Source: Bradyrhizobium tropiciagri
GTDB lineage: Bacteria; Pseudomonadota; Alphaproteobacteria; Rhizobiales; Xanthobacteraceae
Assembly: GCF_001189845.1 (NCBI RefSeq)
Contig: NZ_LFLZ01000018.1
Coordinates: forward strand, 62,001-126,000
Direction: 5' to 3'
DNA length: 64,000 nt
The notes below the pieces were generated by a model, which searched no databases, was not told the origin of the DNA, and saw nothing but the letters and a program-made list of their open reading frames with translations. Position 1 is the stretch's first letter. Each line of letters opens with the position of its first letter. The translations under genes and the position numbers were made by a program. Below are positions 8,535 through 17,474 of the stretch, one piece after another.

Positions 8535-9238
8535 TCTCGCTGTTCATGACGTTCTCCGATCCGAAGGGCGAGCGGCGAATTCACGCGAACGATCTCGCGG
8601 CCGCGGCTGCGATGGTGGGCTCGATCCCCGGGATGGCCGAGGGCCTGCTGTTTACGCCGCTGGAGCAATCGGTCGATCATCCCTACAAGGCCGATGGGGC
8701 CGGGCCGGCCTTTGCGCTCCAGCTGCGTTTTCCAGACCTGTTTGCGTGCGAGGCCGCGATCGATCGCGGCGGCGCGCTCGCAGGTCTTGCGGTGGCCAGC
8801 GGACTGCCGAGCCTTGCCGGATTGGACGTGACACATCAGGCGATGGTGACGCGCGCCTTTCCGGTCGACGACGCCACGCATGCCAACGGCACGGTCACTC
8901 CGTGCAGCTACCTCGTGCATTATCCCGGGCCGGCCGACGACATGAACGCCTGGAATTTGCACTACCTGGAGCATCATCCGTTGATCATGCGGACCTTCCC
9001 CGGCGTCCGCCAGATCGAGATCCACACGCGCATCGATTGGGTCGACCGGCTGCCGTCGCAGCGGGTCGAGTACATGCAGCGCAACAGGCTGATGTTCGAC
9101 AGCCCGCAGGCTCTTGCACGCGCGCTGGCCTCCGACGTGATCAAGCGCATGCGCGCCGACTTCGTCCAGTTTCCGCCGTTCGCGGGCGGCAACAAGCATT
9201 TTCCGATGCTGACGAGGATGGTGCGGCCCATAGCATGA
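8531..9238 (+). CDS. EthD-like dimeric alpha/beta-barrel protein
   Basis: 235 residues. The second half carries an EthD-type ferredoxin-like fold segment (SYLVHYPGPADDMNAWNLHY, then HHPLIMRTFPGVRQIEIHTR), with the conserved His-rich W..HYLEHHP pattern. The first half (MISLFMTFSDPKGER...) looks like a second, diverged copy of the same fold. Such proteins are often accessory or decarboxylase-like members of aromatic degradation operons; the reaction here is unknown. The ATGA overlap with the thioesterase gene shows it belongs to the gentisate-type operon, of which it is the last gene. Confidence 0.7.
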   Translation: MISLFMTFSDPKGERRIHANDLAAAAAMVGSIPGMAEGLLFTPLEQSVDHPYKADGAGPAFALQLRFPDLFACEAAIDRGGALAGLAVASGLPSLAGLDVTHQAMVTRAFPVDDATHANGTVTPCSYLVHYPGPADDMNAWNLHYLEHHPLIMRTFPGVRQIEIHTRIDWVDRLPSQRVEYMQRNRLMFDSPQALARALASDVIKRMRADFVQFPPFAGGNKHFPMLTRMVRPIA

Positions 9239-9369
9239 TGGGATCAAGGCTGGTTGCGAGCCGCGCTGGACAAGAGACTTATGCGACGTAACGGAAGGTG
9301 TTCAGGGCATGCACGCGCGGCGCATACACTCATAGTCGCCCGGCTCGCGAAGGTAGGTTGTTAAAACTT

Positions 9370-9858
9370 TTATTTCGTTTTTTCGAATACAAGGAGGCTC
9401 CTCTGCATCCCCTTATCTGCCCAGTTTGGCATTATTCGCCACGTCGAAGTGACTTGAAGGCGATCCCCGTCTAATTTGAAAAAGCGTGTTTGCTCGGTGC
9501 CCACCCATTCTGGGTTCCAAGCAACATCGACCTTCGTAATCCATTTGTCCCCTTCGAGACGGTACATGCCGGTGTAGGCGGCCATGCTGTTTAGCAGATC
9601 GGCGCGATCTTCGACTGTTTGTGGTGGCTTGCGCCCCTCTCCGGTCAGGACAAACATTACGCGGCCCTCAGCCGTGAAAATTGCGTATCCCGTAGGGGAG
9701 CGTCCGAAGACGGGTTCTTTCTGCCCGGTGGCTTGAATTTCAATTTCTTGGGAAACCAGTTTCCAGATGCCGATCACCTTCTCACGGTCATCGGCAAAGC
9801 TCGGATACGCCGCAATAAGCCACCCAACGGTGGCAGCAAGGCATTTTAACGTGGACAT
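9370..9858 (-). CDS. Secreted lipocalin-like domain protein
   Basis: 162 residues from the ATG at 9858, chosen because GGAGGG precedes it by 9 nt and it opens a good signal peptide (MSTLKCLAATVGWLIAAYPSFA). The mature part matches the lipocalin-like family found in many rhizobial secreted proteins: REKVIGIWKLVSQEIE at the start, SPTGYAIFTAEGRVMFVLTG in the middle, and GDRLQVTSTW near the end. A small hydrophobic ligand would be typical but is unproven. It stands alone and converges on the gentisate operon. Confidence 0.75.
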   Translation of the reverse strand: MSTLKCLAATVGWLIAAYPSFADDREKVIGIWKLVSQEIEIQATGQKEPVFGRSPTGYAIFTAEGRVMFVLTGEGRKPPQTVEDRADLLNSMAAYTGMYRLEGDKWITKVDVAWNPEWVGTEQTRFFKLDGDRLQVTSTWRIMPNWADKGMQRSLLVFEKTK

Positions 9859-10431
9859 AGGAAGTGTCCCTCCAATGCTCTGCCTTTTTGGTACTCGGTG
9901 GGCTGACACTAGCGCAGGAATTGAGCGGATGAAATGTCAGTTCCGGGTCAATCGCTACAATCTAGCCCTGTGTCAGTAACGTCCCGGTCTACCCCACGCA
10001 GCGGACAGGTGCGAGGTCGGGCGCGTTGGTCGCGATGGGCCACCATGCGACATCGGCTCAGGAACAAATTCGGCGCCGCGGTTCGCGATGTCGTGAACGC
10101 GTTTCGAGGGGCTCGGTATCGGCGAAACAATCGCCCGCCGGACGAAACGACTTTTCCAAAGCTGCGAAATTATCCAAGAACAGATTGGGCGTATTGTACT
10201 GATTTCGCCATCGGTCGATCACGGTGGAGGCTGATCAAAAGATACTTTCCCGAATGGGCTGCCTATCGCCGTTGCAGGTGCTGCGAAAAAATTGAGCTGT
10301 CATCCGGATCGTCGAGGGCGAATAATCCTGTTGGTGCGGGCGCGCTTGTGAACGATTTCACTGCGCCGTTGTGCCTGCCAAGCGACAATGCCTTGCGTAT
10401 TTGAATGGAAGTAATTTGCAGGAGGGTTGTC
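9859..10431. other. Intergenic, no gene recognised
   Basis: About 570 bp between the lipocalin-like gene and two small membrane ORFs. A 156-codon frame exists on the plus strand but is Arg-rich, lacks a ribosome binding site and resembles no domain. I see no tRNA, terminator or clear palindrome. The promoters of both flanking genes should lie here. Confidence 0.5.
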
Positions 10432-10620
10432 ATGAAGATTGCAATTCCCGCAATTCCCCACTCTACGATTCGATCCACACGGCCTATCGGCAATCGCGGC
10501 GGCTTGATCACCGTCGGATACGTGGTTTTGGCGCTCGTCGCAATCGCCGCGATCTACCTGGCAGCGGGGCAGTCGGGTGTCACCCAAGCTGAGCTCGCGA
10601 TTGCAACGGTATTACCGTGA
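10432..10620 (+). CDS. Small single-span membrane protein, unknown
   Basis: 62 codons starting MKIAIPAIPHSTIRST. The ATG has an excellent Shine-Dalgarno (AGGAGG, 6-nt spacer), the strongest reason to call it. Residues about 34-53 form one hydrophobic helix (LITVGYVVLALVAIAAIYLA). Its stop overlaps the GTG of the next small ORF (GTGA), so the pair look co-translated, upstream of the LrgAB-type genes. I do not recognise the family; an accessory subunit of the downstream membrane proteins is possible. Confidence 0.55.
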   Translation: MKIAIPAIPHSTIRSTRPIGNRGGLITVGYVVLALVAIAAIYLAAGQSGVTQAELAIATVLP

Positions 10621-10766
10621 CCAATGATCGCCTGCGACTGACCACGTGGTGCGTTGCTGTATCCATCATCACGGCGGTCTGCGTATGGACCTTGATCGGT
10701 TCGCCTGAAAACCGAACCGAACACTCCTGGCGCCATTTGTCGTCGGAAATGGCCGCACGCAACTAA
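10617..10766 (+). CDS. Very small membrane protein, unknown
   Basis: 49 codons from GTG 10617 (VTNDRLRLTTWCVAV...) to TAA 10764-10766. One hydrophobic helix at about residues 11-27 is followed by a polar tail (GSPENRTEHSWRHLSSEMAARN). The 4-bp GTGA overlap with the previous small ORF is the main evidence for translation. No family recognised. Confidence 0.45.
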   Translation: MTNDRLRLTTWCVAVSIITAVCVWTLIGSPENRTEHSWRHLSSEMAARN

Positions 10767-10863
10767 AGCGTTTTCGAGCGAAGCGAATACCGGCCCGCGT
10801 GAAGAAGCGCTTCAAACGGGAATCGAGAGCTGCGTTCCGATTCCATCGAACGAAAGCAGCTCT
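10767..10863. repeat. Intergenic repeat of the kind scattered in Bradyrhizobium genomes
   Basis: The stretch starting aaagcgttttcgagcgaag and running through accggcccgcgtgaagaag resembles, from memory, a dispersed intergenic sequence common in Bradyrhizobium. It ends in an imperfect hairpin whose arms are agagctgcgttcc and gaaagcagctct (about 10825-10863). Only one copy is seen in this window, so its repetitive nature is knowledge-based, not observed. Confidence 0.45.
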
Positions 10864-10953
10864 GGGGCATGAGCGCGTCAATGCGCTTGGTGGTCCGCGA
10901 ATGGACGGACACCAAAAATTATTCCGCGCAAAATGATTTTGGAGATGATTGCC

Positions 10954-11352
10954 ATGCTTGAACAGATTGCTCGCGTACTCTTGTGGCTTTCCCTGGGTGA
11001 AATTGCCGCCAAGTCTGGCTTGTGGCCGCTTCCCGCGCCAGTCACCGGCCTCATTCTGCTCTATGCCGAACTCGCCATTCGGGGACGGCTGCCCGATGAT
11101 CTGGGTATCCTTGCAGACCGACTGCTTCAGTTTCTGGGCATGTTGTTTGTGCCGGCAGGCGTCGGCGTGATCGCCTATTTGGATGTCTTTAAGACCGAAG
11201 CAACGCCAATTTTGGCCGCGGTGATTGGAGGCACCGCCATTACTCTTTTTGTCACGATGGTTGTCGTGAACCGGCTCGGCCGAACGATTGCAATAAGTCG
11301 GGAGCCCGGGTCCGAACGCGTCGAGGGAGCAGCACGCGATGTCAACGCTTGA
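10954..11352 (+). CDS. CidA/LrgA family membrane protein
   Basis: 132 residues from the ATG at 10954, which has GGAG 9 nt upstream; an in-frame ATG at 10933 would add seven residues without a better site. Four hydrophobic helices fit the small holin-like LrgA/CidA fold, with the family pattern WPLPAPVTGLILL and FLGMLFVPAGVGVIAY. It overlaps the LrgB gene by 14 bp. In bacteria these pairs have been linked to murein hydrolase control or, more recently, transport of small carboxylates such as pyruvate and glycolate. In this catabolic setting a transport role seems likelier. Confidence 0.82.
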   Translation: MLEQIARVLLWLSLGEIAAKSGLWPLPAPVTGLILLYAELAIRGRLPDDLGILADRLLQFLGMLFVPAGVGVIAYLDVFKTEATPILAAVIGGTAITLFVTMVVVNRLGRTIAISREPGSERVEGAARDVNA

Positions 11353-12061
11353 TCTGACAAATTTGACCTGGGTCAGCCTGGCTGACCAACCGATCCTGGA
11401 AACGGGTGCGACCGTATTCGCTTTCTTGGCAGCAACTCGCATATCGCGCCTCGGCGGCAATCACCCGTTGCTCAACCCCACCCTTCTGGCGATCGTCCTC
11501 ATTTCGCTCGGCCTCGAAGCGACACATATCCCCTACAAGACGTATTTGCGCGGCGCTGACCCGATACACTTTATGTTGGGGCCTGCGGTCGTTCTGTTGG
11601 CCGTACCGCTATTTCGTCAGCAGGCCGTAATCCGCGCTTCCGCACGGTTGATCGCGGTCGGATTGGGTGTCGGATTGCCCGTTGGGGTCCTAAGCGCTGT
11701 CGGCATTGCCTGGGTTATGGGGGCAAGGTCGCAGACCATCCTTTCCTTGGCGCCCAAGTCGGTCACTGCCGGAATTGCGGTCGGCATTTCCGAGCAGATC
11801 GGTGGTCTGCAAACGCTTACGATTGTGCTCGTGATCATGACCGGCATTGCCGGAGCCGTCCTCGGCCCACTTATCGCGCGCCTTGCTCGTATTGACGATC
11901 CGCGTGTCGTTGGCCTGACCATGGGCATTGCCTCCCACGGAATCGGAACCGCGCGGGCCCTCCAGATCAACGAGGTCGCCGGTGCCTTTTCCGGGCTCGG
12001 GATGGGCCTAAATGGCGTACTCACAGCCATCCTGCTTCCATTGATTTTTCGGCTGTTCTGA
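11339..12061 (+). CDS. lrgB: LrgB/CidB family membrane protein
   Basis: 240 residues, the usual LrgB length, with multiple hydrophobic segments. Family signatures are visible: HFMLGPAVVLLAVPLFRQ, LAPKSVTAGIAVGISEQIGG and GIASHGIGTARALQINEVAG. The relatives include the plant plastid glycolate/glycerate translocator PLGG1. It overlaps the LrgA-type gene and is presumably its partner. No murein hydrolase gene or LytS/R regulator lies nearby. Confidence 0.88.
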   Translation: MSTLDLTNLTWVSLADQPILETGATVFAFLAATRISRLGGNHPLLNPTLLAIVLISLGLEATHIPYKTYLRGADPIHFMLGPAVVLLAVPLFRQQAVIRASARLIAVGLGVGLPVGVLSAVGIAWVMGARSQTILSLAPKSVTAGIAVGISEQIGGLQTLTIVLVIMTGIAGAVLGPLIARLARIDDPRVVGLTMGIASHGIGTARALQINEVAGAFSGLGMGLNGVLTAILLPLIFRLF

Positions 12062-12210
12062 ATTGTCGACCAACGACCGGGATAGACGGCAAGATATCTG
12101 ACACAGTCGTTTTAGACCTCGCACCGGCGGGTCGGCACTTCCTGTCTTCATTCGGAAGCGGACTTCGTCACGGCCGTCCGGCATGTCTCAAGAGGGCCCA
12201 CAAGCAGACA

Positions 12211-13017
12211 TTAGCGCTTTCTCCGAGTTCGGGTCGCACTGACGATCTCCGCCGCCGCATCCTGAAGTTCACCGAGGTGGCGGGCCGCGAAGGCTTCCAC
12301 CGAAAAGGCGGTCTTAAGCCAAACAATGTTGATCGAGCCCAGAACGCGCGCACCGTCTCGGAGGGGAACGGCGATTGCGAGCAGTCCGTCCGCATGCGGA
12401 GGCTTACCATACCAGCCGCCGACATGGGTGGAATCGCGGGTCGCGTAGCCACGCGCCCGGACGTCCGCGAGTATCGCATTCAGACGCGCTGGCTCTCTCG
12501 CCAGACGGTCCTCCGCTTTGCTCGAAGTTTGCAGCGTCTCGATGATGTGCTGTCGCTCTTTTGCAGGACAATAAGCCAGATAAGCCCTGCCGACCCCCGT
12601 CAACAGCCAGTTCACCTGTAGACCTATCCTCTCCTCTTGCAACAGGATTGGGCTTCGCGCACGGCTCGTCTCACGGATTTCCATATGGTCGCCTGCCGGC
12701 ACCATCAGGTCGGACGGCCACGACACGCGCTGGCACAGCCGTTCCAAGATCGGGGCCGCGGCTTCCGCGATCCGGTCGCGATGTTCGCGGCGCGAGGGGG
12801 TACGCGAGAGCGTCGCTCCGATGCGGTAACGCCCGTCGGCGAGCCGCCGGGTGACCACGCCGGACCGCGCCAACGTGTGAAGGATGCGAAGAAGGCTGGG
12901 TTTGGAAATGCCGGTATAGACGTAAAGCTCATGCAGCGACGAATCCGGCTGCATCTGTAACGCCTGCAAGACATGGAGGCCTCGCTCCAGGCCCTTGATG
13001 ACCTTTGGACCCGCCAT
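12211..13017 (-). CDS. IclR-family transcriptional regulator
   Basis: 268 residues from MAGPKVIKGLERGLHVLQAL, which begins the winged-helix domain exactly; an upstream in-frame extension runs through the operator region and is not credible. HTH residues about 25-80 (LHELYVYTGISKPSLLRILHTL), then the IclR effector domain ending FSVEAFAARHLGELQDAAAEI. Transcribed divergently from a Bug/TctC binding protein across two identical palindromes, which it probably binds. The ligand is likely the acid taken up by that transporter system (inference). Confidence 0.9.
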   Translation of the reverse strand: MAGPKVIKGLERGLHVLQALQMQPDSSLHELYVYTGISKPSLLRILHTLARSGVVTRRLADGRYRIGATLSRTPSRREHRDRIAEAAAPILERLCQRVSWPSDLMVPAGDHMEIRETSRARSPILLQEERIGLQVNWLLTGVGRAYLAYCPAKERQHIIETLQTSSKAEDRLAREPARLNAILADVRARGYATRDSTHVGGWYGKPPHADGLLAIAVPLRDGARVLGSINIVWLKTAFSVEAFAARHLGELQDAAAEIVSATRTRRKR

Positions 13018-13032
13018 CGTATTAATCACTCC

Positions 13033-13071
13033 GTTCCACAATGTGGAATGTAATGTTCCACAATGTGGAAC
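13033..13071. promoter_or_regulatory. Twin IclR-type operator boxes
   Basis: Two identical 15-bp palindromes ttccacaatgtggaa at 13034-13048 and 13056-13070 have centres 22 bp apart, about two helical turns. IclR-family regulators are known to bind such TTCC-N7-GGAA sites as dimers of dimers. They lie 16-54 bp upstream of the IclR start and about 110 bp upstream of the tctC-like start, so one array can control both directions. Confidence 0.85.
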
Positions 13072-13177
13072 GCACGTCGATTTTTCTGGCAAAGGACGCC
13101 GGCACGACCAAAGATAACGTGCTTGCAGGTTGCGACTCGGAATTGGAATCAATTTTCATCGCTTGATGGAGACTTCC

Positions 13178-14167
13178 ATGAGATCACACCCGTTGTTCCG
13201 CGCTGCTTCACTGTTCGTTACGATCTTGGCCATGCTTGCGGCCCTGAGTCTCCCGACTTCGGCGCAGCCTTCGTTCCCGTCGGGGACGGTTCGGTTCGTG
13301 GCGCCGTTCTCGGCCAGCACGCCGCCCGATATCGTCAGCCGCATCATCTCCAAGGAATTGACGGAGACGGAAGGCTGGCGCGTGATCGTCGAGAACCGGC
13401 CCGGCGGCGTCACCACCATTGCGGCGACCGATGTCCTTACCCAGCCGGCGGACGGCAACAGCCTTTATGCAATGTCGGTACCATCGGTGGCGGCGCCATC
13501 GCTGGTGCCGAACATCTCATTCGACCTGGACAGGGATTTCGACCCCATCATTAAGGCGAGCGTCTCCTACAATGTCCTCGTGGTGAATCCGTCGGTGCCG
13601 GCCAACACGGTTGCGGAGCTGGTTGTGCTGCTGAAGAGCCAACCCGATAAGCTGACGTTCTCGTCCGGCGGCTTCGGCACGCCTGCGCATTTGATCGGCG
13701 AGCAGTTCAAGCTTCAGACCGGCGCGCGCGCCCAGCACGTTCCCTATGCGCAATTCCCGCAGGCGATTGGCGATCTGCTGAACGGCACCAACGCCTTCAT
13801 GTTCATCACCATGTTACCAGTCGTCGACCTCATCAAGACCGGCAAGCTGCGGGCGTTAGCGGTTACTGGCCCGAAGCGCGTGCCGATCCTACCCGACGTG
13901 CCGACCATCGTCGAAGCCGGCTATCCTTCACTGGTGGTCGAGGACTGGACCGGTTTCGCGGTCAAACATGGTACGCCGAAAGATACGGTCACGCGGCTCA
14001 ATGCTGCGATCAACAAGGCCCTTCAGAAGCCATCAGTGCGTGAGGCCATGGCGAAGATCGGCGCCGAGCCGGCGGGCGGTACGCCCGACCAGTTCGGCCG
14101 CCTGGTCGGCGATCAGGTCGCGCACTGGCACAAGGTCGTCGCCGACGCCGGCATCAAGGTCCAGTAG
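13178..14167 (+). CDS. Bug/TctC-family periplasmic solute-binding protein
   Basis: 329 residues from ATG 13178 (GGAG 7 nt upstream); an ATG 12 bp earlier is less well placed. A signal peptide covers about residues 1-31 (to LPTSAQP). The mature protein has Bug landmarks: VRFVAPFSASTPPDIVSR, VIVENRPGGVTTIA, LTFSSGGFGTPAHLIGE and LPDVPTIVEAGYP. These proteins bind carboxylates for tripartite tricarboxylate transporters, but no TctA/TctB genes are here, so it is an orphan as in many proteobacteria. It lies 2 bp before the MBL-fold hydrolase gene. Confidence 0.9.
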   Translation: MRSHPLFRAASLFVTILAMLAALSLPTSAQPSFPSGTVRFVAPFSASTPPDIVSRIISKELTETEGWRVIVENRPGGVTTIAATDVLTQPADGNSLYAMSVPSVAAPSLVPNISFDLDRDFDPIIKASVSYNVLVVNPSVPANTVAELVVLLKSQPDKLTFSSGGFGTPAHLIGEQFKLQTGARAQHVPYAQFPQAIGDLLNGTNAFMFITMLPVVDLIKTGKLRALAVTGPKRVPILPDVPTIVEAGYPSLVVEDWTGFAVKHGTPKDTVTRLNAAINKALQKPSVREAMAKIGAEPAGGTPDQFGRLVGDQVAHWHKVVADAGIKVQ

Positions 14168-14169
14168 TA

Positions 14170-15066
14170 ATGCCATCGGATTTTCGGGTGACATTGCTCG
14201 GGACGGGGACACCGATCCCCCGTCCCGATCGTTTCGGTCCTAGCACGCTGATCGAGGCCGGCGATCACACTGTGCTGATCGATGCTGGCCGCGGCGCCGC
14301 CGTGCGGCTATTTCAACTCGGCGTTCCCATCGGCCGGATCGATGCGCTGTTGCTCACGCATTTTCATTCCGACCACACGGTTGGTATTCCCGACCTCTGG
14401 CTGACCGGCTGGCTGAGCTCGTATTTCGGCAATCGCCGGCGGCCATTCAACGTGATCGGCCCGGTCGGAACTGCAAAACTGATGCATCATCTCGAATCAG
14501 CCTATGCGCACGACATCGAGATTCGCGTCGAGGACGAAAAGCTCGAACGCGAGCATGTCGCGATCACGGTGAAAGAGTTTGACGAGGACGGCGTCATCCA
14601 TCAGACCGGCGACTTGCGCGTCCTTGCATTCACGGTCGACCATGGCGAAGCGATCAAGCCGGCCTACGGCTATCGGGTCGAGTATCAAGGTCGCGTCGCA
14701 GTGATTTCCGGCGACACGCGCTACAATGCCAACGTGCTGCGCCATGGCGCGGGCGCCGATCTCCTTGTGCACGAGGTCGCGATGGCGCCCCCGGAGCTGC
14801 TGGGCCAAGCCCACATCCAGCGTATCGTCAACCATCACACCTCGCCGCAAGAAGCCGGACGGATGTTTGCGCAGGCACGGCCAAGAATGGCCGCCTTGAC
14901 CCACCTCGTCATGCTCGCGAGCGACACCGTGGCGGCGCCGACCATAGACGAGTTGATCACGGCAACGCGTGAGACCTATGCGGGGCCACTTGTTATCGGC
15001 GAGGATCTGATGAGCTTCGAGATTGGCGAGAGCGTTACCATCGGAAATCTGAAATCCCGCCCATGA
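14170..15066 (+). CDS. Metallo-beta-lactamase-fold hydrolase (RNase Z-like subgroup)
   Basis: 298 residues. The zinc motif THFHSDHTVGIPDL (residues about 61-74) is intact, with further ligand His/Asp in FTVDHGEA, SGDTRYN and the C-terminal LTHLV. GTGTPIPRPDRFGPS at the N-terminus is typical of RNase Z/arylsulfatase-like members. It is co-transcribed with the Bug protein (2-bp gap), so a metabolic lactone, ester or thioester substrate is more likely than tRNA. The IS1182 element begins 13 bp after its stop. Confidence 0.85.
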   Translation: MPSDFRVTLLGTGTPIPRPDRFGPSTLIEAGDHTVLIDAGRGAAVRLFQLGVPIGRIDALLLTHFHSDHTVGIPDLWLTGWLSSYFGNRRRPFNVIGPVGTAKLMHHLESAYAHDIEIRVEDEKLEREHVAITVKEFDEDGVIHQTGDLRVLAFTVDHGEAIKPAYGYRVEYQGRVAVISGDTRYNANVLRHGAGADLLVHEVAMAPPELLGQAHIQRIVNHHTSPQEAGRMFAQARPRMAALTHLVMLASDTVAAPTIDELITATRETYAGPLVIGEDLMSFEIGESVTIGNLKSRP

Positions 15067-15079
15067 GACGTCCGCTTTG

Positions 15080-16649
15080 GGTCTTGGCCGTGTAAAAACG
15101 GCTTCGGCGGGACACGATCCGGAGGGCCGGGACGGAGTGTGGCTCAGGCCGCGATCGCGGCGACCAATGTCTTGGTCCCGACGATGTTCATGACCCGTGT
15201 CAGATTATAGGCGAGGACCGAGAGTGCCATCTCGGCGGCTACTTTTGGAAGCGTTTTGGTCAGGAAGTGTGTCGCCCTCATGCGGGCCTTCATGGTGCCG
15301 AACGGATGCTCGACCGTCTCTCGACGCTGGCGCATCGCTTCCGGGTGCGCGTCGAGGCGCTGCTGCACAGCCTCGAGCAGATGCTCGTGCTCCCATCGTG
15401 TAATCCGCCGCTCTGACCCTGGCGTGCATTGGGACTTGAGCGAACAGCTTTGACAGGCTGTGGTCCAGTAGCGCCGCAGCATCTTGCCGTCTTCTTCATT
15501 TGTATAGCGATATGACAGCCGCTCGTCGGCCGGACAGCGATAGGCGTCCTCCTCTGGCAAATAGGCAAAGTCCTGCTTGCCGAAGCGGCCATCCGCCTTA
15601 GCACCCGATGTCAGAGGTTTGGGCAGCGTTACCGTGATGCCTGCTTCGTGGCAGGCGAGGATCTCTGGGCTGTTGAAGTAGCCGCGATCGGCTACGGCTT
15701 CGAGCGTCTCAGTCTTTAGAACAGCCTTCGCCTGCTTGGCCATATTGGCAAGTTGTGCCCGATCTGAGCCGCTGTTCGTCACCTCGTGCGTCACAATCAG
15801 ATGGTGCTCGGTGTCGACGGCGACCTGCACGTTGTAGCCGACAACGCCAGAACCGCGGCCACTCGTCGCCATCGAACGGCTGTCGGGATCGGTCAGCGAG
15901 ATTTGCTGGTCAGGCGAAGCAAGCATTTGCCTCTCGTAGACGGCAAGCTTGCCCATTTCTTCCTTCAGCTTCGCCAACTTCTCTGTCAGCCGTGTCACCT
16001 TCGTCGCCAGCGCCTCCGTCGGCTCCTGCCGGTCCGCCGTATCAAGTTGGCTCAGGTAGCGTGCGACACTCTCCTCAAGCTGAGCACGCCGCCGTTGCAC
16101 CTTCGCCTTTGTGAAGTTCCTGTCCCGATTGTTCACCGCCTTGAACTTGCTGCCATCGATGGCAACGCTCGCCGTCGCGAGAAGGCCCATCTCACGGCAG
16201 AGTTCCACAAAACGCGCACAGACCTTTCGAAGCGCCAGGCCGTTGTCCTTGCGGAAGTCCGCGATCGTCTTGTGATCAGGAGCGAGCCGACCCAACAGCC
16301 ACATCAGCTCGACGTTGCGTCCGGCTTCTCGCTCCAGCCGCCGGCTCGACTGCACCCGGTTCAGATAGCCATAGATGTAAAGCTTCAGGAGAACCGACGG
16401 ATGGTACGATGGCCGGCCTGTTGCGGCTGGGGTCACGCCCTCAAAGCCCACCTCGGCCAAATTCAACGCATCGACAAACGCGTCGATCACGCGAACTGGG
16501 TTGCTCTCGTCAATGAAATCATCGAGGCATTCGGGCAATAGCGTCCACTGCCCACGATCCGCCTCTTCAACGAAGCGCCTCATCGATTCCCCCAAAAGAA
16601 TCACTAGGGAATCTTAACAGCAGCACGGCGTTTTCACACAGCCAGGGTC
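15080..16649 (-). mobile_element. IS1182-type insertion sequence
   Basis: One transposase gene is flanked by imperfect terminal inverted repeats. The left end around 15080-15099 (ttggccgtgtaaaaacg) matches the reverse complement of the right end around 16630-16649 (ctggctgtgtgaaaacg) at about 15 of 19 positions. The outer borders are placed by this alignment and may be off by a few bases; I could not identify a target-site duplication. The element separates the Bug/MBL operon from decayed genes to its right, suggesting a local decay zone. Confidence 0.8.
15144..16583 (-). CDS. IS1182-family transposase
   Basis: 479 residues from ATG 16583, which has a purine-rich GGGGGA upstream; a GTG 21 bp earlier is possible. 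Landmarks are GRPSYHPSVLLKLYIYGYLN, VSVAIDGSKFKAVNNRDRN region (first catalytic Asp in AIDGSKF), ADRGYFNSPEILAC (second Asp) and ETVEHPFGTMKARM (Glu), the DDE triad of this family, plus a CQSCSLKSQC zinc-like knuckle. The reading frame is intact with no stops, so the element may still be active. Confidence 0.92.
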   Translation of the reverse strand: MRRFVEEADRGQWTLLPECLDDFIDESNPVRVIDAFVDALNLAEVGFEGVTPAATGRPSYHPSVLLKLYIYGYLNRVQSSRRLEREAGRNVELMWLLGRLAPDHKTIADFRKDNGLALRKVCARFVELCREMGLLATASVAIDGSKFKAVNNRDRNFTKAKVQRRRAQLEESVARYLSQLDTADRQEPTEALATKVTRLTEKLAKLKEEMGKLAVYERQMLASPDQQISLTDPDSRSMATSGRGSGVVGYNVQVAVDTEHHLIVTHEVTNSGSDRAQLANMAKQAKAVLKTETLEAVADRGYFNSPEILACHEAGITVTLPKPLTSGAKADGRFGKQDFAYLPEEDAYRCPADERLSYRYTNEEDGKMLRRYWTTACQSCSLKSQCTPGSERRITRWEHEHLLEAVQQRLDAHPEAMRQRRETVEHPFGTMKARMRATHFLTKTLPKVAAEMALSVLAYNLTRVMNIVGTKTLVAAIAA

Positions 16650-16726
16650 ATTCGCGACTGGGGCGAGCCGGCAGCGAGTCCGGTCACGTCCGCTGCTCCG
16701 CCGGAAGCGGAAGGCAATTCAGAGCA

Positions 16727-17427
16727 TTAGCCAACATGGTGACGGGGGCGAAGTCGCGAGAATCGGAAATTGCAATGGCTCGCGCCGCCAGCCAATGTTT
16801 GCGTTCTTTCCAGGTGGATGCCTCGCGTCGCATAGGTGTCGAAATCAAGCCCGCAAATGTTCGGCAGGATTTCCTTGTCTCCATGGCGAGCCGCGAATTT
16901 GCAAAAGCCGCAGGCCTTGTAGTTGATGCCGAATTCAAACCTGTCACCCGGGCCCGGTCGACGAAATCGTAGACGAAGTCTTCCGGAAACTCGTTCTGAT
17001 GACTGTCTGTAGCGCTTTCAGCCGCCTGTTCGCGCAGCAAAGCCTGATTCTCGGGCGACATGAATTGACGCCCTGAGGCAAGACGTTGCGCCTCGGGCTC
17101 GGTGAGCAATTGCGCCTTGTAGGTTTCCCGTTCGATTTCGCCGATCATGGAAACCGGCACGCCGTGCCGCCGGAGCACCCGGCTGATGGCCATGAAGCCG
17201 GTGAGGCGCATGAAGAAATCGCTCATGCGACTTGCGGCGCCTCCGACATAGGGCATTTGGGTGAGCACGATCTGGAATTCGTCCATCACCTCCTGCCGAA
17301 CTCGATCGATATCGGCGAGATGCGCGCGCTCGCGCAACATCGCTTCGGCAAGGTCGAGGCGGTGGCGCATGGCGGCGTCCATTGCGCCGCGATGCGATTC
17401 GTAAAACGGATGGATGGTCTCAGTCAT
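16727..17427 (-). pseudogene. L-2-amino-thiazoline-4-carboxylate hydrolase family, one-base frameshift
   Basis: The N-terminal frame from ATG 17427 (MTETIHPFYESHRGAMDAAM) reads to about 16958. The expected C-terminal half continues one frame away with FEFGINYKACGFCKFAARHG and ends at the stop 16727-16729. One missing base between about 16947 and 16962, in a G/C-rich run, explains the break. Family members hydrolyse D,L-ATC on the way to cysteine; conserved Cys residues lie in CGFCKF. The uncorrected frame would run into the IS side with an unrelated tail. Next gene in the same direction is RidA. Whether the shift is real is open. Confidence 0.78.
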
Positions 17428-17474
17428 TGGACACCTGACACTGTTGGATCGTTGTGACGTCGGGGAAACTGGTT

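Noticed and set aside
9934..10404. 156-codon plus-strand frame in an intergenic region
   Set aside because: Arg-rich, no ribosome binding site, no domain and no neighbour overlap; looks like a chance frame in GC-rich DNA.
12211..13152. Longer IclR protein starting at 13152
   Set aside because: The extension translates through the twin operator palindromes and is unlike any IclR N-terminus; MAGPKV at 13017 fits the family.
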